Counted from the first letter of the stretch, positions 16,855 through 26,776 are shown. The stretch is 64,000 nucleotides of DNA from Candidatus Accumulibacter similis (GCA_013347225.1 CP054595.1:2228415-2292414), one strand, 5' to 3'. Notes: generated from the letters alone by a model not told the origin. Made by a program: numbers and translations.

Positions 16855-18103
16855 CGAACTCCACGCCTTGGGCGCATTAACTGCCGAGTACGGCGGCCAA
16901 CTGCTCGCCCTGCAGGTTTCGCGATCGGGCGTCCGCGACAAGAAAACTGAGTTCCTGCGCCGCCTGCGCGCTTCCGCCCAGGACCGCCAGCTCGCGCGCG
17001 CGGCCGACAGCCTGCTCGGCGTCGAGGAGCAGCGCGAAGCCTCTGGGTTTTCCGTCTTGCGAGCCTGCCGCACGATGCTGGAGGAGAACTCTCGCAATGG
17101 GCGGCTGGAGGCCGATGTTAGCGCGCTCGTCGCAAACCGCACGGGCACGGTGCCAAACGGGGTCTGGCTTCCGTTGCAAATTGCCGCCCGGAGTCTGGAG
17201 TCCCGCGACTTCAATCTGGGTTCGGCGACCCAGGCTGGCGCGCTGATCGGCGCCGCCCGCGACGCGGCCGGATCGCTGACGGCCGACCCGCTGCGCCGCT
17301 GCTCAGTGGCCGCCGCCTTGGGTGCGACCGTGATTACCGGCCTGCGGGATCCGCTGAACCTGCCGGCCTTCAGCAGCTCGACGAGCTTGACCTGGCCCGG
17401 CGAGATCGGAGCGGCAACGAGCATCGCCGAGACCACTGGCGGTCACGACCTGACGCCCGTTCGCTGCGCCGCGACACTGACTCTGAGCCGGCAAGCCGTG
17501 ATTGCTGCGCAGCCGCAGGTTGATGCCGTCATCGCGCGACATTTGACGCAGGCGTGTTTTGAGCAGCTCGAGGTAGGAATCTTCACGGGAGACGGCACGA
17601 GCAACGCGCCGACCGGCATCCGCGCGACGGCCGGCGTCAGCTCTGTTGCCGGCGGCGTCGATGGAGCGTTGCTGAGCTGGGCGCACCTCGCCGACCTGGA
17701 AGCCGCGCCTGGCCTGGCCAATGCGCCAGTGACGGAGCTTTCCGGCTGGGCCCTGAACCCGGCAACGGCGAAATTCTTGCGCAAGACGCTGAGATCAACC
17801 TATCTCGATTTCATGTGGGAAGGCGGCGACCGGCCGCTGATGCAGCATCGCGCCGGCATCACGGCCTGCTTGCCGGCCAATCTCGCCAAGGGCGCATCCG
17901 GCAACGTCTGCTCGGCGCTGGTCTACTCTTCCGACTGGTCAAGCCTCGTCCTCGGGATTTACGGCGCCGGCATCGATTTGACGATCGACAAGGTTACTTT
18001 GGCTTCCGTGGGCCAAGTGAGGATCACCGCCGCCTTGCACGCAGGAATGACCGTCATCCGGCCGGCCGCTTTCGCCGTGATGGAAGACGCCAAGCTGACC
18101 TGA
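16823..18103 (+). CDS. HK97-type major capsid protein
   Basis: A 426-residue phage major capsid protein. Residues 1-105 form a charged helical stretch like the delta/scaffold region of HK97-type capsid proteins. The shell part follows: PNGVWLPLQI, an E-loop-like section, the hallmark FTGDGTSNAPTGI (254-266), GWALNPATAKFLRK (P-domain spine) and the terminal AALHAGMTVIRPAAFAVM (A-domain). GGAAGGA-type Shine-Dalgarno bases (GGAAGGA, 16809-16815) lie seven bases before the ATG. It is the last gene before attR. No protease, portal or terminase accompanies it. Encapsulins share the fold, but the leading helical region and the element context favour a viral capsid. Confidence 0.92.
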   Translation: MNEIYPLRPDDELHALGALTAEYGGQLLALQVSRSGVRDKKTEFLRRLRASAQDRQLARAADSLLGVEEQREASGFSVLRACRTMLEENSRNGRLEADVSALVANRTGTVPNGVWLPLQIAARSLESRDFNLGSATQAGALIGAARDAAGSLTADPLRRCSVAAALGATVITGLRDPLNLPAFSSSTSLTWPGEIGAATSIAETTGGHDLTPVRCAATLTLSRQAVIAAQPQVDAVIARHLTQACFEQLEVGIFTGDGTSNAPTGIRATAGVSSVAGGVDGALLSWAHLADLEAAPGLANAPVTELSGWALNPATAKFLRKTLRSTYLDFMWEGGDRPLMQHRAGITACLPANLAKGASGNVCSALVYSSDWSSLVLGIYGAGIDLTIDKVTLASVGQVRITAALHAGMTVIRPAAFAVMEDAKLT

Positions 18104-18492
18104 TTTTGAACCCCTGGCCGGGGAACCCCTGCCGGCGCGAGAGAGCCGCCCATAGCGCCGGCCGGCAGCTCCTTACACATGGGCGTGCACGCAGCGCCGG
18201 CGCCAAGTCTCGGAAAGACCGCGCTGGCCGGCGGCTGGCGACCCCGCGCGAGCGGGTGGAAGCCGCCAACCTTCCCTTCTGCTTCCCCTTCGGCTGAATC
18301 CTGCTATCCTGCAGCGCGCGGCGACGGCGCGCCGTAACGCCGGTATTGCAACGTCATGGGACAAATCTGGGACAGTGCGCACGAAAAAGCGCCAGTTATC
18401 CACAATCAAGCACAACAAAGGGGGGTGCTTCAAGTGTCTGATTCGACTGCGTTATGTTGTTGCCTGTTGCTGCCGATCGTTGAAAGTCTCGA
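18104..18492. other. Gene-free right end of the element
   Basis: These 389 bases carry no convincing gene. They hold the right end repeat with two GGGACA sites (18358, 18369). A few weak open frames are out of character with the flanking genes. Any terminator for the capsid transcript should be here; a GC-rich stretch after 18104 can fold but has no clear T-run. Confidence 0.55.
18354..18378 (+). repeat. Right copy of the 25-bp end repeat
   Basis: TCATGGGACAAAT to GGGACAGTGC matches 10618-10642 in 23 of 25 positions and has the same orientation. In the excised circle the two copies would flank the att site from either side, as integrase arm sites do. Confidence 0.6.
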
Positions 18493-18549
18493 GACTCAAA
18501 ATCCGCCGCCGCAAGGCGTGGGGGTTCGATTCCCCCTCTCGGCACCACA
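18493..18549 (+). repeat. attR: attR: displaced 3' part of tRNA-Leu
   Basis: Exact 57-bp copy of 10503-10559, from the anticodon stem through CCA. It lacks the D-arm and the 5' acceptor strand, so it is not a functional tRNA. It marks the right border of the element and probably the original chromosomal 3' end of the tRNA gene. Confidence 0.95.
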
Positions 18550-18804
18550 CACAAAGACTACCCGAGCCCGCAAAGCCGCGGATTATAGCAGCCTCACCCG
18601 GCGCGTTGCGGGCAGGTGGGTGGTGATCGAACCATCGCGGGCAGGCCGCGGGATGCAAGGCAAGAAGGAGCGAACGGCGACCAAATGCCGCTGAGCAGGC
18701 GCCAGGCGGGCAGGCGGGCAACGCCGGACGGCCGCACAGTCGAATCGTTGGCAACCGCCGAAAGGCCGCTCGCCGCAGACGATGCCAGTCAGGCAGCGGC
18801 AGTG

Positions 18805-19710
18805 ATGCGGGGGGGTGCGATGCCGCGCCGCGGCTATGCCTGGTGGCTCGCGATTCGTCCGAAGACGCTCAGCGTGTCAGTGGTGCCTGTGCTCGTCGGC
18901 ACTTCGCTGGCGTGGTCGCAGCAGGCGGCCGTCCTCTGGCTGCCGGCGCTGGTTGCGTTGCTCGCCGCGCTGCTGATCCAGGTCGGAACCAACCTGCACA
19001 ACGACGTCGCCGACTTCGAGCGCGGAGCGGATGGGCCGCAGCGACTCGGGCCGCCGCGCGCGACGGCGATGGGCTGGCTGGCGGCGACGGCGGTGCGGCG
19101 CGGAGCGTGGATCGCCTTTGCCTTGGCATTCAATCTCGGAGTCTATCTCGTCCATCACGGCGGCTGGCCGATCGTCGTCATCGGCCTGGCGTCGCTGGCT
19201 GCCGGCTGGGCGTACAGCGGCGGGTCGCGGCCGATCGCCGGCACCGCTTTCGGCGAGTCCTTCGTGCTGCTCTTCTTCGGCGTGGTCGCGGTCAGCGGCA
19301 GCTACTACCTGCAGACGCTCTCGCTGGCGCCGGCCGCCGTGCTTGCCGGCGCCATCGTCGGCCTTCCCGCCGCTGCCGTCATCACCGTCAACAACACCCG
19401 CGACCGCGAAAGCGACGCCCGTGTCGGACGGCGAACGCTGGCGGTTCTCTGCGGGCGGCGGGCCGCCTGCGGCATCTACGCAGGCGAACTGCTGCTGCCG
19501 TTCGTTCTTCTGCTCTGGCTGGCGATGCTGAGTGGCCGCGGCTTCTGGCTTGCGCTGCCGAGCCTGGCGCTGCCGCTCTGCCTGCGGCAGATCGCGCGCT
19601 TCCGGCACGCGGCCGGGGCCGCTTACAATGAACTGCTTGCCGACACGGCCCGACTGCAGTTGCTCTTTGCTCTCCTGCTCGCGGGCGGGCTGCTGGCCGG
19701 GGTGCCCTAA
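18805..19710 (+). CDS. menA: 1,4-dihydroxy-2-naphthoate polyprenyltransferase (UbiA family)
   Basis: A 301-residue integral membrane prenyltransferase. It attaches the polyprenyl chain to 1,4-dihydroxy-2-naphthoate in menaquinone synthesis. Visible are the N-terminal AIRPKTLSVSVVPVLVG, the first Asp-rich motif NLHNDVADFERGADG and the second NNTRDRESDARVGRRTL, between about eight hydrophobic helices. The start could be 18805 or 18820; a G-run before 18820 may serve the latter. Its stop overlaps the convergent nirE stop by four bases. It is the first intact gene after the element, and no other men genes are in the window. Confidence 0.88.
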   Translation: MRGGAMPRRGYAWWLAIRPKTLSVSVVPVLVGTSLAWSQQAAVLWLPALVALLAALLIQVGTNLHNDVADFERGADGPQRLGPPRATAMGWLAATAVRRGAWIAFALAFNLGVYLVHHGGWPIVVIGLASLAAGWAYSGGSRPIAGTAFGESFVLLFFGVVAVSGSYYLQTLSLAPAAVLAGAIVGLPAAAVITVNNTRDRESDARVGRRTLAVLCGRRAACGIYAGELLLPFVLLLWLAMLSGRGFWLALPSLALPLCLRQIARFRHAAGAAYNELLADTARLQLLFALLLAGGLLAGVP

Positions 19711-20495
19711 GCCTCCGTCCTGGCGGTCTTCGGGTCGGGAAACCAGGCGAGCGTCGATTGCAGGCGAACGACCGTGCCGATGATGATCAGCGCCGGTGAC
19801 CTGATGCCGGCGGCTACCACCTTCGTCGGCAGGGTCGCGAGGTCGGCTGTCAGCACCCGCTGCCGGCGCGTCGTGCCATTCTGCACGATGGCCGCCGGGT
19901 GCTCGGCGGGCAGGCCATGAGCCATCATCTGCCGGCAGATTTCGGCCAGTCCGCCGACTCCCATGTAGAAGACGACGGTCTGCCGCGGCCGCGCCAGCGA
20001 CTGCCAGTCGAGGTTGATCGTGCCGTCCTTCAGGTGCCCGGTGGCGAAGGCGACCGCCTGTGCGTGATCGCGGTGGGTGAGCGGGATGCCGGCGTAGGCG
20101 GAACAACCGGCGGCGGCCGTCACCCCCGGGACGACCTCGAAGGGGACTCCCGAGTCGACCAGGGCTTCGATCTCCTCGCCACCACGCCCGAAAACGAAGG
20201 GGTCACCGCCCTTCAGGCGGACCACGGTCCTGCCACTGCGCGCCAGGCGCACGAGCATCCGGTTGAGATCGGCCTGTGGCACGCTATGCTTCGAGCTTTC
20301 CTTGCCGGCGTAGATCTTCTCGGCGCCCGGCCGCGCCAGTTCCAGTGCGCCCTCGGCGATCAGGTGGTCATAGACGATCGCATCCGCCTCGCCGATCAGG
20401 CGCGCGGCGCGCAGCGTCAGCAGGTCGAGATTTCCGGGCCCGCTGCCGACGATGTAGACGGTGCCGCAGGTTGCTGACGGAGGCGACTGACTCAT
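19707..20495 (-). CDS. nirE: Uroporphyrinogen-III C-methyltransferase (SUMT)
   Basis: A 262-residue SUMT that methylates uroporphyrinogen III at C2 and C7 to precorrin-2, the entry to sirohaem, cobalamin and haem d1. It has the SAM-binding VYIVGSGPGNLDLLTL, VVRLKGGDPFVFGRGGEE and VVPGVTAAAGCSAYAGIPLTHR. The start at 20495 gives the usual N-terminus; an in-frame ATG at 20555 is less likely. It is divergent from nirS, 208 bp apart, around an FNR-like site. That context favours a dedicated NirE role for haem d1, although CobA cannot be excluded on sequence alone. Confidence 0.88.
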   Translation of the reverse strand: MSQSPPSATCGTVYIVGSGPGNLDLLTLRAARLIGEADAIVYDHLIAEGALELARPGAEKIYAGKESSKHSVPQADLNRMLVRLARSGRTVVRLKGGDPFVFGRGGEEIEALVDSGVPFEVVPGVTAAAGCSAYAGIPLTHRDHAQAVAFATGHLKDGTINLDWQSLARPRQTVVFYMGVGGLAEICRQMMAHGLPAEHPAAIVQNGTTRRQRVLTADLATLPTKVVAAGIRSPALIIIGTVVRLQSTLAWFPDPKTARTEA

Positions 20496-20591
20496 TGCAC
20501 GGTTTCCGATTTTTCGCTGAGGCGCAAGCATAAGCGTCCGCGCCGGCATGTTCAACTGATCCGCGACCGCCTGCCAACGACGCTGGGCGAT

Positions 20592-20605
20592 TTGATGAAG
20601 GTCAA
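20592..20605 (+). promoter_or_regulatory. FNR/DNR-like box between nirE and nirS
   Basis: TTGATGAAGGTCAA matches the CRP/FNR-family consensus TTGAT-N4-ATCAA with one mismatch. It lies 100-112 bp before the nirS start and 97-110 bp before the nirE start. It should give anaerobic and/or nitric-oxide-dependent (DNR/NNR) control of nirS and possibly of both genes. Confidence 0.72.
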
Positions 20606-20658
20606 GGAATCACCACGGGCCGGCGTGTCATCCTGAGAGCAGTCTGACAAGGGTCTGA

Positions 20659-22383
<1,725 letters not shown>

Positions 22384-22405
22384 GCCAAGACCGCAGTCGA
22401 AGCGA

Positions 22406-22431
22406 ACGGGGGGCTGCGGCCCCCCGTCTTT
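22406..22431 (+). terminator. Rho-independent terminator after nirS
   Basis: ACGGGGGGC and GCCCCCCGT form a perfect 9-bp stem with loop TGCG, followed by CTTTTC. It lies 22 bases after the nirS stop, so the cytochrome gene at 22484 is expressed by read-through or from its own promoter. Confidence 0.85.
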
Positions 22432-22483
22432 TCATGGTGCGGCGGACGAGGCAGCAGGTGGCCGTCTGCCGGCAGGAGAAGCG

Positions 22484-22810
22484 ATGAAAGCGAAGGCCCT
22501 GATTCTCTGTCTCGCGCTGTTCCCATCAGTGACGCGGGCAGCGCCGCCACCGGTCGATCCGGCGATGCTCGAACTGGCTGACCAGAGCCGCTGCCTGACC
22601 TGTCACGATGTCGATGAAACGCTGCGCGGCCCTGCCTGGCGCGACGTCGCCAGGCGCTACCGCGGCAAGCCGGAAGTCGAGGAGATTCTCGTCAAGAAGG
22701 TGTTTGAGGGTGGTGGCGGTGCCTGGGGGAATGACTACATGTCGGCCAACAAGCGTGCCGGCATGGACAACATCCGCATCCTCGTGCGCTGGATCCTGAC
22801 TCTGCCCTGA
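22484..22810 (+). CDS. nirM: Small periplasmic cytochrome c (c551/NirM-like)
   Basis: A 108-residue class I cytochrome c: signal peptide to about residue 20, haem motif CLTCH, then GPAWRDVARRYRG, a VFEGGGGAWGNDYM segment that supplies the methionine ligand, and a final helix NIRILVRWILTL. The GxWG...M layout is that of the c551/c8 family which donates electrons to cd1 nitrite reductase. GGCAGGAGAAGCG precedes the ATG. Placement right after nirS supports the donor role; the symbol is assigned from family plus position. Confidence 0.82.
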   Translation: MKAKALILCLALFPSVTRAAPPPVDPAMLELADQSRCLTCHDVDETLRGPAWRDVARRYRGKPEVEEILVKKVFEGGGGAWGNDYMSANKRAGMDNIRILVRWILTLP

Positions 22811-22851
22811 ACCGGCGGGCTGCGACCGGGGTCACTGAGGTCGCGGCTGCT

Positions 22852-23361
22852 TCAGTCGAACAGTCCTTTGTCGAGCCGTGCCGCGAGTTCCGCAGTCACC
22901 TTGCCAAAGGCGAGGATGCGCCGACCGGGATGTTCCTTGAGGAACTCTTCCGCGTCGGCGCGCGTGGCAAAGGCAACCAACTCGTGTCCCATCGGTCCCG
23001 GCGTGTGGGAACCGATGACGTAGAAGACAAGGCGGGCGTCGATTCGGGTGAGTCCGTCGTACTCGGTGACCCAGATGCTGGCGATTTCGCCGGCGCTCCT
23101 GCCAGGCGCATGGCGCGGCAGGTTGCCGAGGTACTTGAACAGATCCCTGGCGCCATCGAAGAAATGCGCCTGACCGTCACGGTAGGCGACCACGGCGACC
23201 TAGTGTGGGTAACGCGAGACGAGCATGCCGCAAACCGGGCAGAGATCCCGCTCGCCCGGCGTTGGTCGCAGCGGGCCGGCCATTGCGAGGCTGGCAGCCA
23301 GCCAGAAGACGCCGGCAGCGAGCCACTGCGGCGGTCGCGACGGCGACACGGCGGCGTTCAC
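22852..23361 (-). pseudogene. nosL: nosL-like copper chaperone gene with in-frame amber stop
   Basis: NosL proteins are outer-membrane copper chaperones for nitrous oxide reductase. Read from a GTG at 23361, the gene gives a signal-like segment (WLAAGVFWLAASLAMA), the copper-site motif CPVCGM, then VSRYPH, a TAG at 23200-23202, and VAYRDGQAHFFDGARDL. It ends with the family's HTPGPMGHELVAF and RRILAFGKV. The family has tryptophan where the stop is (TGG to TAG). The GTG overlaps the stop of the second nosL copy (GTGA). The remaining 113 residues after the stop lack the metal motif, so the product is very likely non-functional. Confidence 0.85.
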
Positions 23362-23962
23362 CCCTGAGGTCGCGCTGCCCGCTGCCGCCGCTCTTCACGA
23401 CTCCTGCGAATCATCGCGACATCCTGCGACATATCGGTGTAGGCGGCGAGCAGCGCCTGCTCGAAACTGCCGAGGTCGCCGCCGTTCTCCGCCATGGCCG
23501 TCCGGGCTGCCGCTTCGCTGCCGTAAGCGACCTTGCTGTGTCTGCTCACCACCCCTTGATGCGGCTGCCGATCAGGAAGGTGGCCCGGTCGACTCCGATC
23601 AGCGGTTTGATCCCGGCGTTTGACGCGTTGTCGGCGACCCAGATGCTCTTCGGCTCGCGGTCGACGTTGACCGCCAGGCTGATCGCTGCGCAATGCAGCG
23701 AACAAACGCCGTCGGGCAGGTCATCGCTGTACTGCAGCAGCATGCGCGAGTGGTGAAACGGGCGGCGATCCATGCCGCAGTACGGGCATTTCGGGAATCT
23801 CTCGAGGTCGTTCTCGGCGGGTCGGGGATCGGCCGCCTTCTTCGGGATGAACTGGGCCGGCGTGCCGTCGGTGGCACAGGATGGTTGCGCATGTGCGGTG
23901 GTAGCAACAAGGCCGGTCGAGGCAAGCGACATTTTCAGCAGATCACGGCGGTTCACGGTCAT
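23358..23962 (-). pseudogene. Second nosL-like gene, frameshifted
   Basis: The start at 23962 opens with a twin-arginine signal (NRRDLLKMSLASTGL), then CPYCGMDRRPFHHSR, DGVCSLHCAAISLAV and ATFLIGSRIKG. There the frame ends in GW-stop near 23546. The rest of the protein, VVSRHSKVAYGSEAAA to AAYTDMSQDVAMIRRSR, continues in the neighbouring frame to 23358. Adding one G to the GGGG run near 23550 would rejoin them. It is a NosL-family protein of the Tat-exported type. A sequencing error in a homopolymer is conceivable, but the neighbours in this cluster are broken too. Confidence 0.8.
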
Positions 23963-24209
23963 ACTCTTGGCCAAGGGTGAAATGGTGCCGCGCGGGGTGG
24001 CATCACGGCGCATGGTAGGGCCCTTGCCGGACCCTGAGCTGCCGGCAAATCGTCGCAGCGGCCGCGAAGCCTCCGGTGCGCTGGCACTGCCGGCGGAGCG
24101 GCGCCTGCTGCGGCAGCCCCGGGGCCGTCGCCGCAGGCGAATTCGGCCGCCAGCAGGCGCTGCCACGGTCGCGCCGCCGGTATGCCGAGAATGTCGACAT
24201 GGCCGTCGC
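23963..24209. other. Gap within the decayed cluster
   Basis: About 250 bases with no supported gene, between the nosL remnants and the TauE/SafE remnant. It may contain unrecognisable remains of another accessory gene. Confidence 0.4.
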
Positions 24210-24730
24210 TCAGCCGAGCAGCCGCTGCATCACGAGGTCATAGCGGATGCCTTGCCAGATGGTCGTCAGACCGAGGACGATGACGAACAGCGCGGCGCCG
24301 CGCAAGAGCCAGCCGCGCGTGCGCACGCCGAGCCGGCCGAAGAGGAAGCTCGCCGAGAGCATCGACGGCAGAGTGCCGGCGCCGAAGGCGCGAGCAGCAA
24401 CAGGCCGACTTCGACGACCGAAGGCGCGGTCGTCGCCTTGATCGCCATCGCCATGGTCATTCAGCACGGCATGAGGCCGTTGATCGCGCCGCCGATCATC
24501 GCTCCCGGCAGCACACCGCGCGCGCTGGCACCCACGAACTGGCGGCGCAGCCAGTCGATCGGCGCGAAGGCGAGCGTGTTGCGCCGCGGCGAGACGCCGA
24601 GCAGGTCGAGACCGAGCAGGATGACGACAGCGCCGGCGACGATCTGCAGTGGTCCCTGCAGTCTGCCGAAGGCGCCGGTTTCCACGAGGACCGCGCCGAG
24701 CGCCGCGGCCAGCAGGCCGATCAGCGCATA
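24210..24730 (-). pseudogene. TauE/SafE-family membrane protein remnant
   Basis: A sulfite-exporter/urease-accessory-like (TauE/SafE) membrane protein of the kind found beside copper ATPases. Recognisable are [54 protein letters not shown] and GAGTLPSMLSASFLFGRLG. The N-terminal quarter is missing. A TGA at 24461-24463 replaces the expected glycine after LMPC, and one base is lost near 24389. At 24728 it is fused in another frame to the end of the ATPase remnant, pointing to a deletion. Confidence 0.78.
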
Positions 24731-25499
24731 GCCGCCGAGGCGATCATCGGGCTGAGGCGACCGGCGGCGGCCACCGGAATCGCGACGACGTTGTAGCCGA
24801 GTGCCCAGAAGAGGTTCTGACGGACGATGCGCATCGTTCGCCGGGACAGCTCGATGGTCGCCGCGACGCCGCCGACGTCGCCGCCGACGAGGGTGATGCC
24901 TGCTGCCGCGAGCAGCGCCGAGTTGCCGATCAGCACCGTCTGGTGCTCGCAGATGGCACGCACGTCTCGCCCGGGTATCGCCGTGAACGCGCTGCACTCT
25001 GCCGCTACGATCGCCTGCGCCGTGCACCAGGCCGCGATCGCCCGGCCGAGGAGGTGTTCGGAGCCGGCCTCCGCAGCGGCAATGATCGCCAGCAGCCTGC
25101 TCCGGTCGACGTTGGCGGCGGGGAGGAAGTCGGTGACCACGGGTCGACCTTCGGTGATCGTACCGGTCTTGTCGAAGACGACCACGTTCAGCCCGGCAGC
25201 GCCTTCCAGTGCCTCGCCGTTGCGGATGTAGATGCCGCGCCGCTTGGCCGGTGCCGACCATGATCGCTGTCGGCGTCGCCAGCCCGAGTGCACACGGGCA
25301 GGCAATGAGCAGGACGGCGATGGCGCCTGCCAGTGCCGTCGCCGGCGGGCTGCCGGCGAGCAGCCAGCCGCCGAAGGTCAGCCCGGCGACGCCGCCGACG
25401 GCAGGAACGAAGCGCTCGGCGATGTTGTCGGCAGAGCTTCTGCACCGGCAGCTTGCTGCCCTGCGCCTGATCTAGCAGGCGGACGATGAGTTCGATCAT
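24724..25499 (-). pseudogene. P1B-type copper ATPase remnant (CopA/CcoI-like)
   Basis: Pieces of a copper-translocating P-type ATPase: [21 protein letters not shown]; then, in a second frame, the membrane CPC motif ([20 protein letters not shown]); then, in a third frame, the phosphorylation site [14 protein letters not shown] and [12 protein letters not shown]. After ITLVGGD the entire GDGINDAPAL hinge region is deleted, and the text resumes at [21 protein letters not shown]. The metal-binding domain and first helices are also gone. Two frameshifts lie near 25,432 and 25,254. It cannot encode a working pump. Confidence 0.85.
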
Positions 25500-25506
25500 C
25501 GCCTGT

Positions 25507-26485
25507 TCAGCCGCGCATCACCGCGTCCGGGTCGGTGATCGCGACGCGCCAGATGGGCACCAGCGTCGCCGCCGCGTAGGGGAAGACGGTGAAGACGAAC
25601 AGCGTCGTCACCTGCAGGTCGTCGATCACCGGGCCGAGTTCGAAGCGCGGATAGAGCACCGCCCAGCCCTTCAGAACCCGCGCCAGGAGCGATGCCGCGA
25701 AGTGTAAGACGTGCACATAGGCGGCGAGGTAGCCGATGAGGAAAGCGCTCAGCGACAGCAAAGCGCCTTCCCAGAACTTCATCCGCAGGACGTCACCGGT
25801 CTCCCAGTCGATCGCCTTCAGGATGCCGATCTCGCGCCGCTCGTCGGCCGACAGCCCGGACGCCTTCTCCCAGGCGAGGATGGCGAAGGCGAGCGTGGCG
25901 AGGGCGAGGACGATGCCTTCCCGCCAACTGAAGATCGACTCGTAGGTGCGCAGGATCTCTTCGCGCAGGATCGGCCGCGAGTCGGGGAACTGTTGCGCCA
26001 GCTTGCTGGCGACGCTGCGCACTTCGAGCGGGTTGGCGACGCGCAGCGTGATGTCGGTGCAATGGCCCGGCGGGATGTCGAAGAAGGCTCGGTAGTCGGC
26101 CTTGCTCAGCAGCACCAGGTCGGCTCTGACGAGTTCGGACTTCGCCGGCAGGATGTCGGCGATGCCGAAGGTGAACAGCTTGCCCGAATAGGCGTGGAAG
26201 GAAATGTGATTGCCCGGCGCGACGCCGCGCGTGCGGGCGAGTCCGGCGCCGACGACCAGCTTGCCGGGCGCCAGCACGCGGTCGTCGGCGACCATGAAGG
26301 TGTAGTTGGCCTTGACCACCGGGTCGTAGTGGTAACCCCAGAGGCGCCCCGGCTTTTCCTGGACGCCGCGAACGCGGCCGATCCGCTCCAGGTATCCGGG
26401 CGGCGTCGGCCAAGCTCGCGGCGAAGAGGGCGCCGCCGCAGCAGAGGAGGCACAGGGCGAGGTGGCTCGGGCGCGTGGCAGGCAT
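25507..26485 (-). pseudogene. ABC transporter permease (FtsX-like), 5' end disrupted
   Basis: The stretch 25507-26403 reads as the C-terminal two thirds of an FtsX/MacB-type permease: VVGAGLARTRGVAPGNHISF, SWREGIVLALATLAFAILAW, RREIGILKAIDWETGDVLRM, and two more membrane helices ending ITDPDAVMRG. No ATG in this frame precedes the recognisable part. A leader-like segment in another frame (LALCLLCCGGALFAASLADA, start 26485) abuts it, so the front of the gene was lost or shifted. No ATP-binding partner is present. It reads into the copper ATPase remnant. Confidence 0.7.
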
Positions 26486-26590
26486 TGCTCGGCGGGTCCT
26501 CGGGCTCGCTTCGGTTGTCGCTGCGCCGCCAGCCTGCGCGGTCGGCAGCGGCCGCAGCCAGCCGCCTGTGGCGCTGCCGCGAGCCAGCTG

Positions 26591-26776
26591 TCAGACGCTG
26601 TTGGCAGCGCGCATCAGGGCGCCGCGCAGGGCGATCGTCAGGCTGCTGCCGATGCCGACGCGCTGGGCGATCGCCGGCAGGATGATCAGCGATGCCAGGG
26701 CGAAGCCCGCGCCGAGAAGCAGTGACGCCAGTTCGCCTTCGTTCTCGTCGCGGTGCGGTTGATCGTTATCCTGCAT
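26591..26776 (-). CDS. Small single-helix membrane protein
   Basis: A 61-residue protein: charged N-terminus (QDNDQPHRDENEGE), one hydrophobic helix (LASLLLGAGFALASLIILPA), then a basic end. AGGGAGA stands six bases before the ATG at 26776. It is first in the minus-strand cluster that contains the decayed copper/NosL genes, and appears itself intact. Family unknown. Confidence 0.6.
   Translation of the reverse strand: MQDNDQPHRDENEGELASLLLGAGFALASLIILPAIAQRVGIGSSLTIALRGALMRAANSV

Larger units (their letters stand above)
10560..18549. mobile_element. Integrated phage-satellite-like element with its own capsid gene (about 8 kb)
   Basis: Bounded by 57-bp direct repeats in tRNA-Leu(CAA). Order on the plus strand: tyrosine integrase; an 87-residue and a 209-residue protein (coupled); a small DNA-binding-like protein and a RepA-type ATPase (coupled); a repeat array with a large inverted repeat; a stand-alone IS5-type transposase N-terminal domain, a 132-residue protein and a coiled-coil protein (overlapping); an HK97-type major capsid protein. 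No terminase, portal, maturation protease, tail or lysis gene is seen. Integrase plus replication ATPase plus a packaging-related gene fits a satellite such as the PICI or P4-like classes. Carrying only the capsid gene is unlike the capsid-forming PICIs known to encode a full head module. Confidence 0.9.

Noticed and set aside
16823..18103. Encapsulin nanocompartment rather than viral capsid
   Set aside because: The protein has an extended helical N-terminal region and capsid-type GDGTSNAPTGI motif, lies in an integrase-bearing element, and no cargo gene adjoins it.
18493..18549. Second tRNA-Leu gene
   Set aside because: Only the 3' part is present; the 5' acceptor strand and D-arm are missing. 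It is the att repeat.
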